Shown here: positions 35,182-45,745 of the stretch, piece by piece
Layout of the letters: each line of letters opens with the position of its first letter
Position numbering within the stretch: position 1 is the first letter of the stretch
Assembly (NCBI GenBank): GCA_023055425.1
Contig: JALGPY010000010.1
Location: 17,209,363-17,273,362 of the forward strand
Direction: 5' to 3'
Length of the DNA: 64,000 bases
Source: Linanthus parryae
Taxonomy: Eukaryota > Streptophyta > Magnoliopsida > Ericales > Polemoniaceae
The notes under the pieces: model-generated
Database searches by the model: none
Seen by the model: the letters and a program-made list of their open reading frames with translations, nothing else
What the model was told of the DNA's origin: nothing
Position numbers and translations under genes: made by a program

Positions 35182-36608
35182 TGTTGGAATAGATGCCCTA
35201 GAGGCAATCTAGTTTAGTATGAATTTGTATTTGGCTAGAAAATTCATTTATTATTTATTGGATATTTAATATAATGAAGTCCTTAGATTTACAATCGTGT
35301 TGTTTATCTTAAATATCCCTAGTCAAGTATAATGATTAATGGGACAATCATCTATAGACTAGTATGGGGTTGGATTGATATGGAGATATCACGATCCAAC
35401 ACATAGGTGTGCATTACGGAATGTTGCACTGGATTGACCCATCACCGAGAAGGCTACATACATGTTATGTTGAGTCACAAGTGCTTCTCGGGTACAATGG
35501 TATTGTCATCCTTAGACTTGAAGTCACTAGATATTCTAGTTGTGGAATTGTGATCTTGGTAGCGTTAAACGCTACACCGTAACTGGGTAGTTATAAAGGC
35601 GTGTACTGGATACAATGAGAAGCAAGCTTAGAGATCGTAGTGGACGTAGAGAGGATTTGCCCCTCCCACATAACGGGAGCAAATATCCAAGGACACTCGA
35701 AGGATAGTGCTTATAGAATGTCTGGCCAGACTCAAATAAATCAATATGGGATATTGATGTTATTTGCACGAATAAGGCTATTCCATGGATCGAGAAACTA
35801 TGGATTGGATATACGAGTGTGACTTGTGTGTCTCGTGTCCAATCCGGATATGGAGGCAAAGGGATGAGACAATTACTTGTACAAGGTTGTCTAGATGACT
35901 ATTCTATTAGTTGGCTAGAATGGATGTTTTGCTAGAAACCGCTCCATATTAGCAAAGAGTTGCTACCAACTAGATAGAACCTATGGGGTCACACGCTATA
36001 TAGAGTTGTACTAGATTTGGGAATTAATTAATTGGATTAATTAATTAGAAGGATCACATTGCAAACCCTTGAAAACTTAGTAGGGACTAATTTGCAAGGA
36101 AGGGACTAAATTGAATTCTAGTTGGACTAGAATAAGTCCTTTAGGTAGTTAACAAGGAGTTGTTGGACTATATAAAGGACCCTCCTTCCTTCCTTCCTCA
36201 TAACTTATGCTCTAAAGAGAACATAACAAGAGTGGGAGAGAACAAAGGAGAGAGAGAGCAAGCAACAAGGAGGACGCCGCCCCCTTGCCGCCGCCCCCTC
36301 GTCCCCGACGCCAAAAAGGAGGCCGAGCCCTTCTTTTTGCCTCGTTTTGCGTGATTCCTTCACCCTCCTCTCATTCCGGGCTAGCACCAAGGAGATTGGA
36401 GATCTAGGATCAACTCTAGGCGTGGATCAACTATAGAGAACGTGACACTATTCGCGTTTGAAGTCATCAAGGAGAACCCAAAGGTGTGTTTATGATTTCT
36501 TACCTTCACTATCGTTATGCATCTAGACTTGTGATCCTTGGAGGGTTTTGCATGGTTGTTTGTTTGATTATGCTTCCGTTTGCGCGATCCACGAATCAAA
36601 ACCCTACA
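35182..36608 (+). repeat. 3' LTR of copia copy A
   Basis: 1427 bp, close to identical to 28114-29542. Differences include GAGGCAATC for GAGGTAATC near the start and a small deletion near 35547. Followed by TSD ATATC. Confidence 0.95.
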
Positions 36609-36613
36609 ATATC

Positions 36614-36868
36614 ATTATATTGATAAGTGCAAGAATCATGAGAGTAAGTGTTTGAGGGAGGTGATTGTGCACAAGAAGCATGAGATGTGTAATCTAGTGT
36701 CCTATTACCATGCCAAGAATAATCATTCTTAGGAAAATAATTATCATTTTGAATCGCACGTTCACGTATGGAACACATTGATTCCTTAGAATGATTTCCA
36801 TGACTAGTAAATGCATAGTAATAAGGAACACTAGGCCTTTCACCAAGTCCAAAATGTTCATGAGACAT
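36614..36868 (-). pseudogene. Unknown ORF of the non-autonomous element, N-terminal part
   Basis: It begins MSHEHFGLGERPSVPYYYAF at 36868 (ATG) and runs about 85 codons to the copia insertion at 36613. It is rich in Ser, His, Tyr and Asn and looks disordered. It lies about 160 bp after the PBS, as expected for the first ORF of an LTR element. It is separated from its other half (26935-28108) by the 8.5-kb copia element. I do not recognise the family. Confidence 0.6.
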
Positions 36869-37026
36869 TTTTTTTCAAGCAAGTAGATGAGAGGTACTTG
36901 ATGAATTTCACAAGCCCTATTGAATCTCAAAAGCTTAGATAACCACAATACAACTAGAGAAAATGTCAAAAACAAACTACTAATCAAACTAACTAAGAAA
37001 GCAAATCAAATCTAAAGCCTAGCCTC

Positions 37027-37044
37027 TCCCCGGCAACGGCGCCA
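37027..37044 (-). promoter_or_regulatory. Primer binding site, tRNA-Asp
   Basis: Minus-strand TGGCGCCGTTGCCGGGGA is complementary to the 3' end of plant tRNA-Asp (CCCCGGCAACGGCGCCA). It starts six bases inside the 5' LTR. It is the start point for reverse transcription. Confidence 0.85.
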
Positions 37045-37050
37045 AAAACT

Positions 37051-39235
37051 TGTTCGCGATAATTCCCAAGTATAGGAATATCGTTCTAAGTAGTACCCGA
37101 GTAAGAACGGGGTCGAATCCACAAGGAGAGGAGGTTTAGACAATGACTTGCAAAACTAGAAAACGACAAACTAAAGCAAGAAAACACAAACTCTCAATGG
37201 CTTTAAAGCTTGCCAAGCTATTCAAATCCACCAAAATCAATTGATGGAGCAAGTTTGAGGTTTGAGTTTAAGAACAAAGTAAACGACTACTAGAGCTACG
37301 ATTCAAGAAACTAGGCGAAATACCAAGTAATGAGGGCTAGGGATCATCGGTTTCTCTAGTGACCAATCCTCCTATTATATTCAAGCCCGATTCTCAATTC
37401 GCATGTGTCAATCCACAAGACAAGTATCTCAAGAAGTGATTGCTCATACAATCCAACTCGCGACAAGAGAAGTGTGTAAATCCAACACGCTAATCAAGCA
37501 CTAAAGAGGCTATTCAAATGAGATCCTCCAAATTTCAAGTGTTTCATGCATCAACCATATGTAAACACACGTAGGTGTTTCCACATGAAAGATCAAGCAA
37601 CAAATGAGATTTGTAAATTCTCACTCAAATCACCTAACTAGAACTCGATTTCTCAAAGTTAGGATTCATGAGTTCCTCTCACTCAAATGCAACTTCAAAT
37701 CAAACACGTCTAAAGTATTCGCACATCTACCTATTCAATGCATCAAATACTTCAACAAGAGAAATTCAAACATTGCACTAAGCATTCAAGTGAACTCAAT
37801 TCAACCCATTCATCCTTGAAGTTAAACTTGAATCAATAAGATGATTAGGGCACTAGATAGTCCCAAATCACCCAAGCAAGTGAATTAGCTAAACATGAGT
37901 ATAAATTCAAGAGAATTAAAGAAAATTATCATTCTATTCATCATACTTGAATCCAACACATGTTATCACCAATCCAACCTCAATACATCAATTACTACTC
38001 GATTCAAACTAAGAACAAAACTACCCAACTTCATTCAAACCACATCTAAGCTATGAAAATGAAGAAACTACCAAACTAACTAGTAATTGAGAAGCTTTTC
38101 AATCTAAACTGCTGCTGCTATCTCTGCAACTGCTACTGCTGCAATCACATACGAAGAACAGAGCCATACACAGTGAAACAGAGCAGAGAGAGAAACAAGC
38201 AGCCCCCAAATGGATCAAAACAACCTCCTCTCTCCCTCTCTTCCTCTTTCTCTTGTTCTTGGCCCTGATTATGCTCAAAGAGAGCTCAGGCGCATCAAGA
38301 ACAAGCCTAGAATTAGGTGAAATCGGAGAGAGAGAGAGGAGCAAAAACAGAGGCGAAGAGCACTGTAGAATCCGTCGGGTCTGAGAGGAATCGAAATTTT
38401 CTTCACACTTGCTTTATATAGATGATGAGAATGGGTTGAGTAGCCTCCCAGACTTCATCTACGCCCTCCAACTCGTCCGATTCATCCTCATTCGTCCATT
38501 TTCAGAACCTTCTCACAAACCCTAGGTTTTAGGGCTTTTCTTGTCTCTTGATCTTCGGCCGAATTGATGGGTTCAAAAGAGAGCTCTTGGGCTGGGGAGT
38601 AATTTGGGACCATTCTTGCGCGATTTGGTGAAGAAACGAGAGAGAAAAGGGTATTCGAAGAAGCTTCGGACGAGCTTCCATGGAGGTTGCTCTGTTCGCT
38701 GCGTGTTTCTTCGCTGAAGGTCGACGGGGAGAGAGAAGAACGCTCACTGTCTGTGAGCTGTTGTCCGAAAAGTGCAAAAAGACCCCCCTCCTTTGCTGAA
38801 ACGTTTTAAAATACCCCAGGCTCTTCTTAAAATGTTTGAGAAAATACAATTCCACCCTGATTCCGTTATAAATCCTTCAAATAAGCCATTAACTCGTTTA
38901 GAAAACTGCAATAAGCTCCCCAACTCCGTTAAATGGTTTTCAAACAAACCCTTGGATGCAACTTTGGCCTTGCAAATTCGTCTCTTGACTTCTTGAATCT
39001 TCAAATCCCTTCAAATTAAGTCCTCCAAGCTTCTTTAATTCATCGTTTGGTCCTCCTAGGCTAGTCTCTTGCGTTCTAAATCACGTATTTGCCTACAAAA
39101 ATAAGATAAAAACAACCAAAGCTACGAAAACAAGCATAAGTCTAGAATTAGGGATATAACACGCAAATAACATATAAAAGTAAGATAAGAGGAGGTCATT
39201 AACCTACTAAAACATGCGATTTTATGTCGTTAACA
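37051..39235 (-). repeat. 5' LTR of the non-autonomous element
   Basis: Same sequence and ends as 23010-25194. The first base on the minus strand is 39235 next to TSD GCTGT, and the last is 37051 next to the PBS. It holds the active promoter copy. Confidence 0.95.
38413..38420 (-). promoter_or_regulatory. TATA box in the 5' LTR
   Basis: Minus-strand TATATAAA (plus tttatata), present at the same place in the other LTR (24372-24379). Transcription would start about 30 bp further on, near 38380. Position is typical for an LTR promoter; no start site is proven. Confidence 0.5.
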
Positions 39236-39240
39236 GCTGT

Positions 39241-40780
39241 TATCGGGGCACTGTGCCAACAGATCCGCTACCGCTTGCGACTTGATCGCTCGCGGTGGCA
39301 CGCATGCGATATCGTATTGAGAGATGGTCATGTACCATTTCGCCAATCTCCCGCCCGGAGTAGTGTGAGTTAGCAAATATCGTATAGGGTCGCTCTTGGT
39401 GACCACTACTACTTTGTGTGATGCAAAATAGTGTTTCAACTTCTCTATCACAAAGAATAAGGCAAGGCAATGACGTTCGATGTCTGTGTACCTTGATTCC
39501 GCAGGCTGCACGATGCGAGAGATGTAATAGATAGGTCTCTCTTGGCCTTCATACTCCTGAGCCAAGAGCGCTCCTATAGATCTCCTTGTTGATGTCAGAT
39601 ATAGCAGAAGCGGTGATCCCAGTTGAGGTGCGATCATTATTTTTGAGGACGTCAGTAAATCCTTCAGCTTTTCGAATGCGGCTTCGTGCTCTGGGGCCCA
39701 GTTGTATGCAGCGTCCTTCAAGGTACTCTGGTTATGGGGTGGTGTCATGCTGGTGATAGCTGATACTTTCGCAGGGTCAGGCTCGATCCCTTGGCGATGA
39801 ACCACGCATCCCAAGAATTTCCCTGATGTTACCCCGAATGCGCACTTCATGGGATTCATTTTCAGTTGAAAACATCTGCATCTATTGAACACCTTTCGTA
39901 GATCTGCAAGGTGGTCTGCTTCGTGCTTGGATTTGACCACCAGGTCATCCACATAGAATTCCACTTCTTTATGCATCATGTCGTGAAACAGAGCCATCAT
40001 GGCCCGCTGGTAGGTTGCACCCGCATTTTTGAGACCGAATGGCATTACGGTGTAATTGAACACCCCCACCGGAGTGATGAATGCAGTTTTCCGCGCGTCT
40101 TCGGGATCCATCTTGATTTGATTGTACCCGCTGAAGCCGTCCATGAAACTGAACATGCGATGGCCCGCTGTTGAATCGATAAGCAAATCGATGTTGGGCA
40201 GTGGGAAATCGTCCTTGGGGCAGAAGCGATTGAGATCTCGGAAGTCCACGCAGATGCGGAGCTGTCCGTTCTTTTTCACTACTGGCACGATATTGGCCAG
40301 CCATGTGGGATGATGATTCGGCTCTATGAATTTGGCATCCAGGAGTTTGACAATCTCTTGCTTGATTTTCACGTTAAGATCCGGCCTGAAGCTCCTTGTA
40401 CTCTGCTTTACTGGTTTAGACCCCGGGATGATGTCTAAACGGTGCATGGTGATGCTTGTATCCAGACCTGGCATCTCATCATATTCCCATGCGAACACAT
40501 CCTTGTATTCAGTTAGGAGTTGTAGCAGTCCTTGCTCCTCTTCGCTTGTGAGGTCCGCACTTAGAAAGACTGGCCTTTTCTTTTCCTCGTTCGGGCTGAG
40601 GAACACTTCGTTTAGCTCTTGCTTTTGTGGTCTGGGCCTGTCTTCCATGCATTCAGGTGCTTCTTTGAGTTTCTCGTCTGGAGCGCCCTGTGTTGGCTCT
40701 TCCGTCAGCGCAATTTGCTCGATTTGATTGATTTGCCCAGGGATATCCCCATGCCCGCGTGAGGACATCCCCGCGCACCT
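39241..40780 (-). pseudogene. Gypsy pol: reverse transcriptase
   Basis: Minus strand. The RT begins after an acidic spacer: DVFAWEYDEMPGLD, PVKQSTRSFRPDL, the LRICVDFRDLNRFCPKDDFP block, FMDGFSGYNQI, MPFGLKNAGATYQRAM and the catalytic YVDD (39944-39955). It ends in the connection region (GALLAQE, YYISRIVQPAESRYT) at AVADLLAQ, just before the insertion at 39236. It copies element RNA into DNA. After ITSMTPPHNQ the usual stretch of about 30 residues (with the YIRRF-type motif) is missing in frame, so the connection/thumb is shortened. Upstream the frame is separated from the protease block only by one TGA (40781-40783). Downstream it is in frame with RNase H once the 16-kb insertion is removed. 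Confidence 0.9.
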
Positions 40781-40783
40781 TCA

Positions 40784-41340
40784 TATGCGATAGCATTTCT
40801 TCCCATTGGCGTAGAAGCTCTCTATCTCCTTGCCCTCGGGGTCATGCTTCGCGATTCTCTTCAGAGTATACACGTTCTTTCGATGATATGCGATACGCGG
40901 CGCCTCTTCGCGTGTAGGCGGCTTTTCCTTGGCATCTTCCCTTGTCACCATTACTCCCGCAGGCGACTGGTCCTTGATGTCCTCCCAGAGAGGCAAAGGA
41001 ATAGGGTTGAATGGTCCAGGTGTTTGCTCGTCCGCCATCTCAGTGAACCACACCGCCTCGCTGAGATGTGCTTCGTCCAGGTTGAATGGGTTCGTCGAAG
41101 CCGGTATCTCGACTATTCTGTCGTTCCAGATAGCTTTCATAACCTGGTGAGCCGTTGAAGGGACTGCGTCGAAGCGATGAATCCAGGCTCGACCTATAAT
41201 CATGTGGTACGTGGTGTTCGCGTCTATGACATAGAACTTTGCTGAGCACTTGATTTTGCCAATCTGAACGCCCAGGCGGATCCATCCGATCGTCATTCTA
41301 GAGTCGCTTCCGAATCCCATCAGCGGAAATGGACGTCTGA
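40784..41340 (-). pseudogene. Gypsy protease C-terminal part and linker
   Basis: About 180 codons in the RT frame (MGFGSDSRMTIGWIRLGVQI, MIIGRAWIHRFDAVPSTAHQ, ESFYANGKKCYRI). This is the second half of the retropepsin domain (the ILGRxWL-like motif is IIGRAWIHRF) plus a linker towards RT. It is cut off from gag by a frameshift in the 41340-41390 interval and from RT by a TGA at 40781. The same block, diverged, is at 48110-48640 in the second gypsy copy. Confidence 0.75.
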
Positions 41341-43254
41341 CGATCTTGTGCTCGGGGAACCTGCTAGCATCAGTGTGTGGAGCGAAACGACGTTGACCGC
41401 TGCTCCTCCATCGACGAACGCTCGTTTGAACTCGACGCCATTGATGATGGCGGTCACGTACAGAGGTCTTTGGTGGCTCGCATCCGTCTTCTTGTCGCTG
41501 GCAGAAAAGGACATAATCTTTTCTGTAGAGCGGGATGTCCTGATGACTTTCCCGTTGGAGACTACGAGGTCCTCCTCGTAGTCCTCCGCTATTCTCAAGA
41601 TCGCTTTCGTCATATCAGTCCCACACTTCTCGGAGAAGTTCATCTCGTCGAAGAATCTGTTGAAGCCGTGCGACCCTTTCATCCGGTCGGCACGTTCATC
41701 CTCCGTGTCCATGCTGTAGTCTTCGTCTTCATGGACCTCGGCCACGATGGGTAGACCATCCTCTGCGACTTCTTCCAAGTCAACAATCGAGATCATGGCG
41801 ACCTCTTTGCCTTTCGGGCCTTGCTCCGCATGAGCAGGAAGTGGGTTGTTGCGCACGTCCTTTCTGTGATCACTGACGATTAGCTCGCCGTTCTTCATCT
41901 TCTGGTCGAATGCAAACCTGAGCTTTTTACATTCCGCTGTGGGGTGCATGACCTTGCCATGGTACTCGCACCACTTAGGGTCCCTCACCATCTCCTTGGA
42001 GGGTGTTTTCTCGAGCGGTGGCAGGACGCCGTCCTTGGTCCACTGTCTGCAGAGGTCGCTTGCTTCCTTTACTGAGCATGGCAGAGGCGGTACATCGAAG
42101 TTCGCAACCTTCGCTTGCTTCTGGGGCGAAACTGTATTGACCTCAGCTTCGCGTCCCCTCTTGTAGCTAAATCTCCCGATCTTGTAAGTAGTGCCGCTCG
42201 AAGGTCGCTCCGGAGCGCTCTTCTTTTTCTGTCTCTCGACTATAGGCTCGATGTTCTTCGTGCATTCGATTAGCTTTGAAAACGTAGGTGTTTGCAAATT
42301 GATGAGCATACCTTTGTATTCATCTCGCATGCACTGCAGGCATATCTCTACGAGCCGGCTTTCGGGCATTGGATCTTTGCATTCCAAGGATTTCGCCCTG
42401 AATTTCTTGATGAAAGTGATTTCGTCCTCCTCGCGCTTCTGATACATCCGTGAGAGATGGATCATCGTCACCTTTTCTTCCATCTGGAAGAACTTGGTAT
42501 AGAACTTCTGGACCATGTCGTCCCAAGTCTTTACGGATCCGGCTTCCAATGTTCGGTACCATTTGTATGCTACGTTCCCTAGAGATTTTGGGAACTCTCG
42601 CATCAGCAGCTTGGGATCAGCTCCGTACGGAACCATGACATCAATGAAACGCATGACATGCTCATGAGCGTTTCCATTGACGTCCTCGAACTTATCCCAT
42701 TTAGGAGCCTTGTACCCCGCCGGGTTAGGCATGAGATAGATCTCTCGTGGAATAGGTGGATCGTTGTTTAACTTCGGGATAATGGTATCCGCGAATGACT
42801 GATGAGCCAGAACAGTGTCCACGCGCTTCTGTAGAGACGTCATGCATTCTGGAATGCTCCCCTCGGTAGTTGACGGAGGAGTGTGAGCAGCAAGAGGCAA
42901 CATCTGAGCCGTTGACCCTTGAACCGACGACAGCTGCGTAGTCGCCGGTGGAGTCTGCAGATTGGGGTTGGGAGGTGTGGTTGACGCTCCCAATCCTGGA
43001 GCGGTAGGGGCTCCTCCTCCTTGAGGGACAGCGGTGGCTGATGAGGGGTTTGGCGCAAGGGTGCCCAGAACGGCCAAGATCCGTTCTAATTGCGCAGACT
43101 GAGCCTTGAGAGCTTTGGCCTGACTCTGAACAGTGGCGTCCAAAGACTCTAGCGTCGGTGTCTCACCGGGAGTCGTAGGAGTACGGCGGGTCTCGTCTTC
43201 CGAGGGAGCTTCGGTGGACGGCGATCTGTTGCTGACATCATCCTCCTGAGACAT
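41340..43254 (-). pseudogene. Gypsy gag and protease N-terminal part
   Basis: The ATG at 43254 (MSQEDDVSNRSPSTEAPSED) is preferred over a GTG at 43278 that overlaps the PBS. A Pro/Thr/Gln-rich N-terminal third is followed by the Ty3-type gag core (RFIDVMVPYGADPKLLMREF, YKWYRTLEAGSVKTWDDM, FYTKFFQMEEKVTMIHLSRM). Then comes a Tat-style unusual zinc finger (CEYHGKVMHPTAEC) and the protease active-site motif FVDGGAAVNVV at about 41385-41420, with DGG in place of DTG/DSG, as is usual in this lineage. The frame is open for about 640 codons and then shifts near 41340-41390. Gag forms the particle. Apart from the shift this region is well preserved. Confidence 0.85.
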
Positions 43255-43272
43255 GGTTGCTTTTGTTGGTAA

Positions 43273-43291
43273 GTTCACGTCAGGTTCACCA
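43273..43291 (-). promoter_or_regulatory. Primer binding site of the gypsy element
   Basis: Minus-strand TGGTGAACCTGACGTGAAC begins three bases after the 5' LTR and starts with TGG, as needed to pair with tRNA CCA ends. I could not assign the tRNA. Confidence 0.6.
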
Positions 43292-43294
43292 AAA

Positions 43295-43922
43295 TGTGCA
43301 CAAGAGATTCCGGCGGGGAGACCTCTGTGTACACCGTATGTAGTGGATCAGGGATCGCACAGGAAGAGAGGGGTTGTGTGTTGGGAGAGAGTAAGGCAGT
43401 AGCAATGTCTGAGAGAGAGACAGAGGTTTGGCAGAGCTTCCGCGTATGGCAAGTGTGTTCTCCCTTTGTATGGAAAGGTTAACGTCCTATATATATCAGA
43501 GAACGTGACCGTTGTAGTGTGGTTAATGCGCCCATTGATGGCGGCTTAATTAGCTTAACCATAACGGCACGTTCGTCCGAGTATATAGGGACCGTTACAG
43601 CACGTGGTGCGCGAATACCGGAACCGTTACGGGGTTGACCGGGTTTGACCGGATTGACCGGGTTTATGGAGCTCGTGCCATAAATCTCTCAAAACAGTTA
43701 CTAAAGGTCGCGTGCGGGCTTGGCTCGCACGCGACAGGGCTTACTCTAGCCTCCAAACCACAAAGTCCCTACAAGTCCCGTGCAGTGGTATGCGAGGGCT
43801 CTGTCTCGCAGCCCCCACATGGATCAGCTCGGCTGGTGATCCAGTGTGTGTGGAGCACAATATGGTGTGCTGGATGGTTGCCACGTGGCCAAGATCTGTC
43901 AGCTCAGAAAGCACTATCTACA
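43295..43922 (-). repeat. 5' LTR of the gypsy element
   Basis: On the minus strand it starts TGTAGATAGTGCTTTC and ends CTTGTGCACA: TG...CA ends, 628 bp. The partner LTR is outside the window. A diverged relative is at 45746-46346, matching at both ends and in blocks such as CCTCCAAACCAC and ACTTGGATCA/ACATGGATCA. A TATA box lies at 43486-43497. Confidence 0.8.
43486..43665 (-). promoter_or_regulatory. LTR promoter: TATA box with upstream TTGACC cluster
   Basis: GATATATATAGG (minus) at 43486-43497 is the likely TATA box. About 140 bp upstream of it, TTGACCGG occurs three times at 10-bp spacing (43635-43661, plus-strand reading), matching the W-box core TTGACC bound by WRKY factors. ACCGTTA/ACCGTTG repeats lie around it. 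Confidence 0.45.
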
Positions 43923-44508
43923 AGTGTAAACATGAAGTTTCAAAGATTTGGAGTTTTCCGAATCTCAAAGCTTTGAAGCCTCTGTGTTGTGCAGTTATAT
44001 TTATAGTTTCTCAAAGCTTTAAGATATCAACTGCATACTTTCATCAAGTTTTAAAAAGACTGTTTTTAGCCAAAGTTATCATAATCTCTTCAACCCCCCT
44101 TCTAGAGTATTCAAATCCTGCTATTGTACTTACATTACAGACTTTCACCTGCGTTTAATGCAGGATGTGCGTCTGAACGCACAGTACTTCGTCTTTTTCT
44201 AGCCAATTTTCCTGTCTCCTGCTGCTGCTTGAATGTGCCTGTGAACACAGAATGTGCGTCTGAGCGCACATTATTTGCTTTCTGCACTTGTCTGCTTTGA
44301 CTCCTTGATACTCTGCCTCCATTCCCGGCCTCTCTCATCCACTTATGGTACCTGTTTCCTGCACACAACAGCAAACACCCGCGGTCATATCCAAATAGAC
44401 AAAATTATGCATGAAATTGATCAAATATAGAAATTACACTCTCAGCTTTCTCTTTCTTGTATCATGTATAAAACCTACTGAAAACCGGCGAAATCAAGCT
44501 CAACAGGG
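43923..44508. other. Fragment of a SIRE-like LTR end and unassigned sequence
   Basis: 43930-44155 resembles the 3' part of the LTRs at 53994 and 55290: CAAAGCTTTGAA motifs, 'cttcaacccccct' then 'tagagtatt'. 44166-44270 has three TGTGCxTxTGAxCxCACA near-palindromes. No gene. Confidence 0.45.
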
Positions 44509-45740
44509 TCAGAACCAACAGTAATAGTCGCCCCAGACTAACTCTACCTGCGATTTATCAAACGATAATTTCCTTGGGTTTCGCAACTTCTTGACTTTCC
44601 CTTTGTAGTTAGAAGCAACTCGCTTTTTCTTTCCTTTTTTCACAATAATTATGGCCTTCCCCTTTCCCTTCTTGATGCTTTGTTCAGCTGTCCTCAACAT
44701 ATTGTGTAAATCTGGCAGAGGCTAGTTGATCTCGGTCATGTTATAGTTCATGATGAACTGTCCATCACTATCAGGCAACGATTGGTAGATGAGATCATTG
44801 GCAACCTCTTGACCCACCAGAAACCCCAAGCGTGTGAGATTCTCTAAGTACGTGATCATACGAAGTTTGTGAGGTCCCACTGGGTTTCCCTCTGACAGAT
44901 GACATTTGAACAATAACTTTGAAACTTCATATCGCTCATGCCTGGCGTGCTCTTGGAAGAGATGCTTCAAGTGTATGATCATATCAAACGAAATCATGTT
45001 CTCATGTTTCTTCAAAAGCTCAGAGCTCATGGTGCAAAGCATAAGGCAAGAAACATGATTAGCATCGTCAACGATCTTCTGATGTGCCTTTAAGGCTGCA
45101 GATGTTTTATTTTTTGGACCTTGAGGAACTCGCTTCTCTAGAATGTACCGTTTCTTTTCTTTCTTGAGAATGTTTCTCAAGTTTCTGTACTAGTCCAGAA
45201 AGTTTGTTCCAAAAAGCTTGTCCTTCTCAAGGACTGATCGTAGGAATTGTGATGAATTCGATGAATTTTTTTATGAGATATATACAAGTTTTAGTATTTT
45301 GTGAAAAAATAAGTACATTTAATAATGGCTAGATTAATAAACATAGCTCACGCTATTTTTCACGTATTAATAACCCTCTACATTAATGTGCAAAATATCA
45401 TTATATTTTCAAGTGGGCCAAGATCCATATTTCACTTCTTTTTTAGCTTGCTTTGGCAAGTCACAAATAAATTAGTTATTAAGGTAGGAACAATTCCAGT
45501 TGCATCCCAGAAAACTCTTGGTTCAATTGGGCAAATAACTCCTTATTTATATAACCCATAGATAATCCCAAATGTTTGCCTCTAGAATTTCAATCCTATT
45601 GAAGTAGTCTAGTTGCGTCCAACCTGTTATTTCAACAATCGCACATAAATATCTTGTGTCGTGGCATCACATCATGATGAATCAATTCACCTTGCTTTGG
45701 AAAGCCCGAAATTGATAAATATTGATTATGACGAGTCTTT
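44509..45740 (-). pseudogene. Decayed copia fragment, leader and gag (copy C)
   Basis: On the minus strand 45740-45255 resembles the copia copy A/B leader (TTAATACGTGAAAAATAGCG, CACTTGAAAATATAA). 45240-44509 encodes a diverged version of the same gag (VPQGPKNKTSAALKAHQKIV, LFKCHLSEGNPVGPHKLRMI, DGQFIMNYNMTEI, LRTAEQSIKKGKGKAI). Stops occur at least at the junction near 44725 and before the first Met (45183). No LTR, protease or pol is attached. It is an old fragment of the same copia family in opposite orientation. Confidence 0.8.
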
Positions 45741-45745
45741 AGTAA

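Larger units (their letters stand above)
28114..36608 (+). mobile_element. Ty1/copia retrotransposon, copy A (Tork/Angela-like)
   Basis: LTRs 28114-29542 and 35182-36608 start TGTTGGAATAG and end ACCCTACA. The exact 5-bp duplication ATATC is at 28109-28113 and 36609-36613. A tRNA-iMet PBS and a polypurine tract are in place. The domain order protease-integrase-RT-RNase H marks Ty1/copia. The LTR start with GCCCTAGAGGCAATC resembles Angela/Tork elements (recognition, not a search). I count about a dozen differences between the LTRs by eye, so insertion was recent. It sits inside the non-autonomous LTR element, so it is the youngest layer of this nest. A related, older copy B starts at 58272. 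Confidence 0.95.
23010..39235 (-). mobile_element. Large non-autonomous LTR retrotransposon (LARD-like, Athila-like signals)
   Basis: Two near-identical 2185-bp LTRs (23010-25194 and 37051-39235) have TG...CA ends. The exact 5-bp duplication GCTGT flanks the element at 23005-23009 and 39236-39240. A PBS complementary to tRNA-Asp (37027-37044) and a polypurine tract (25195-25206) set the direction as minus. Without the later copia insertion it is about 7.7 kb. The internal region holds one ORF of about 480 codons and no RT, RNase H, integrase or protease. It must therefore have been moved by enzymes supplied in trans. The tRNA-Asp primer and the 'cattgaggacaatgtg' plus G-tract block resemble Athila-type gypsy elements; that link is inference. 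Confidence 0.9.
1..43922 (-). mobile_element. Tat-type Ty3/gypsy retrotransposon, partial and nested
   Basis: On the minus strand I read, in order, LTR (43922-43295), PBS, gag, protease, RT, RNase H and integrase, then a long non-coding region with tandem repeats and an ORF in the opposite direction (plus strand, 3-2661). The order RT-RNase H-INT marks Ty3/gypsy. An extra ORF antisense to gag-pol near the 3' LTR is known from the Tat lineage. The element is broken by a Helitron-like insertion (3270-19020) and by an LTR element (23010-39235) with TSD GCTGT. The RT and RNase H frames agree across that second insertion. The 3' LTR lies beyond the left edge. Assigning the sequence left of 3270 to this same element is inference, supported by the gag/antisense-ORF arrangement of the related copy at 45746-50392. 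Confidence 0.75.
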
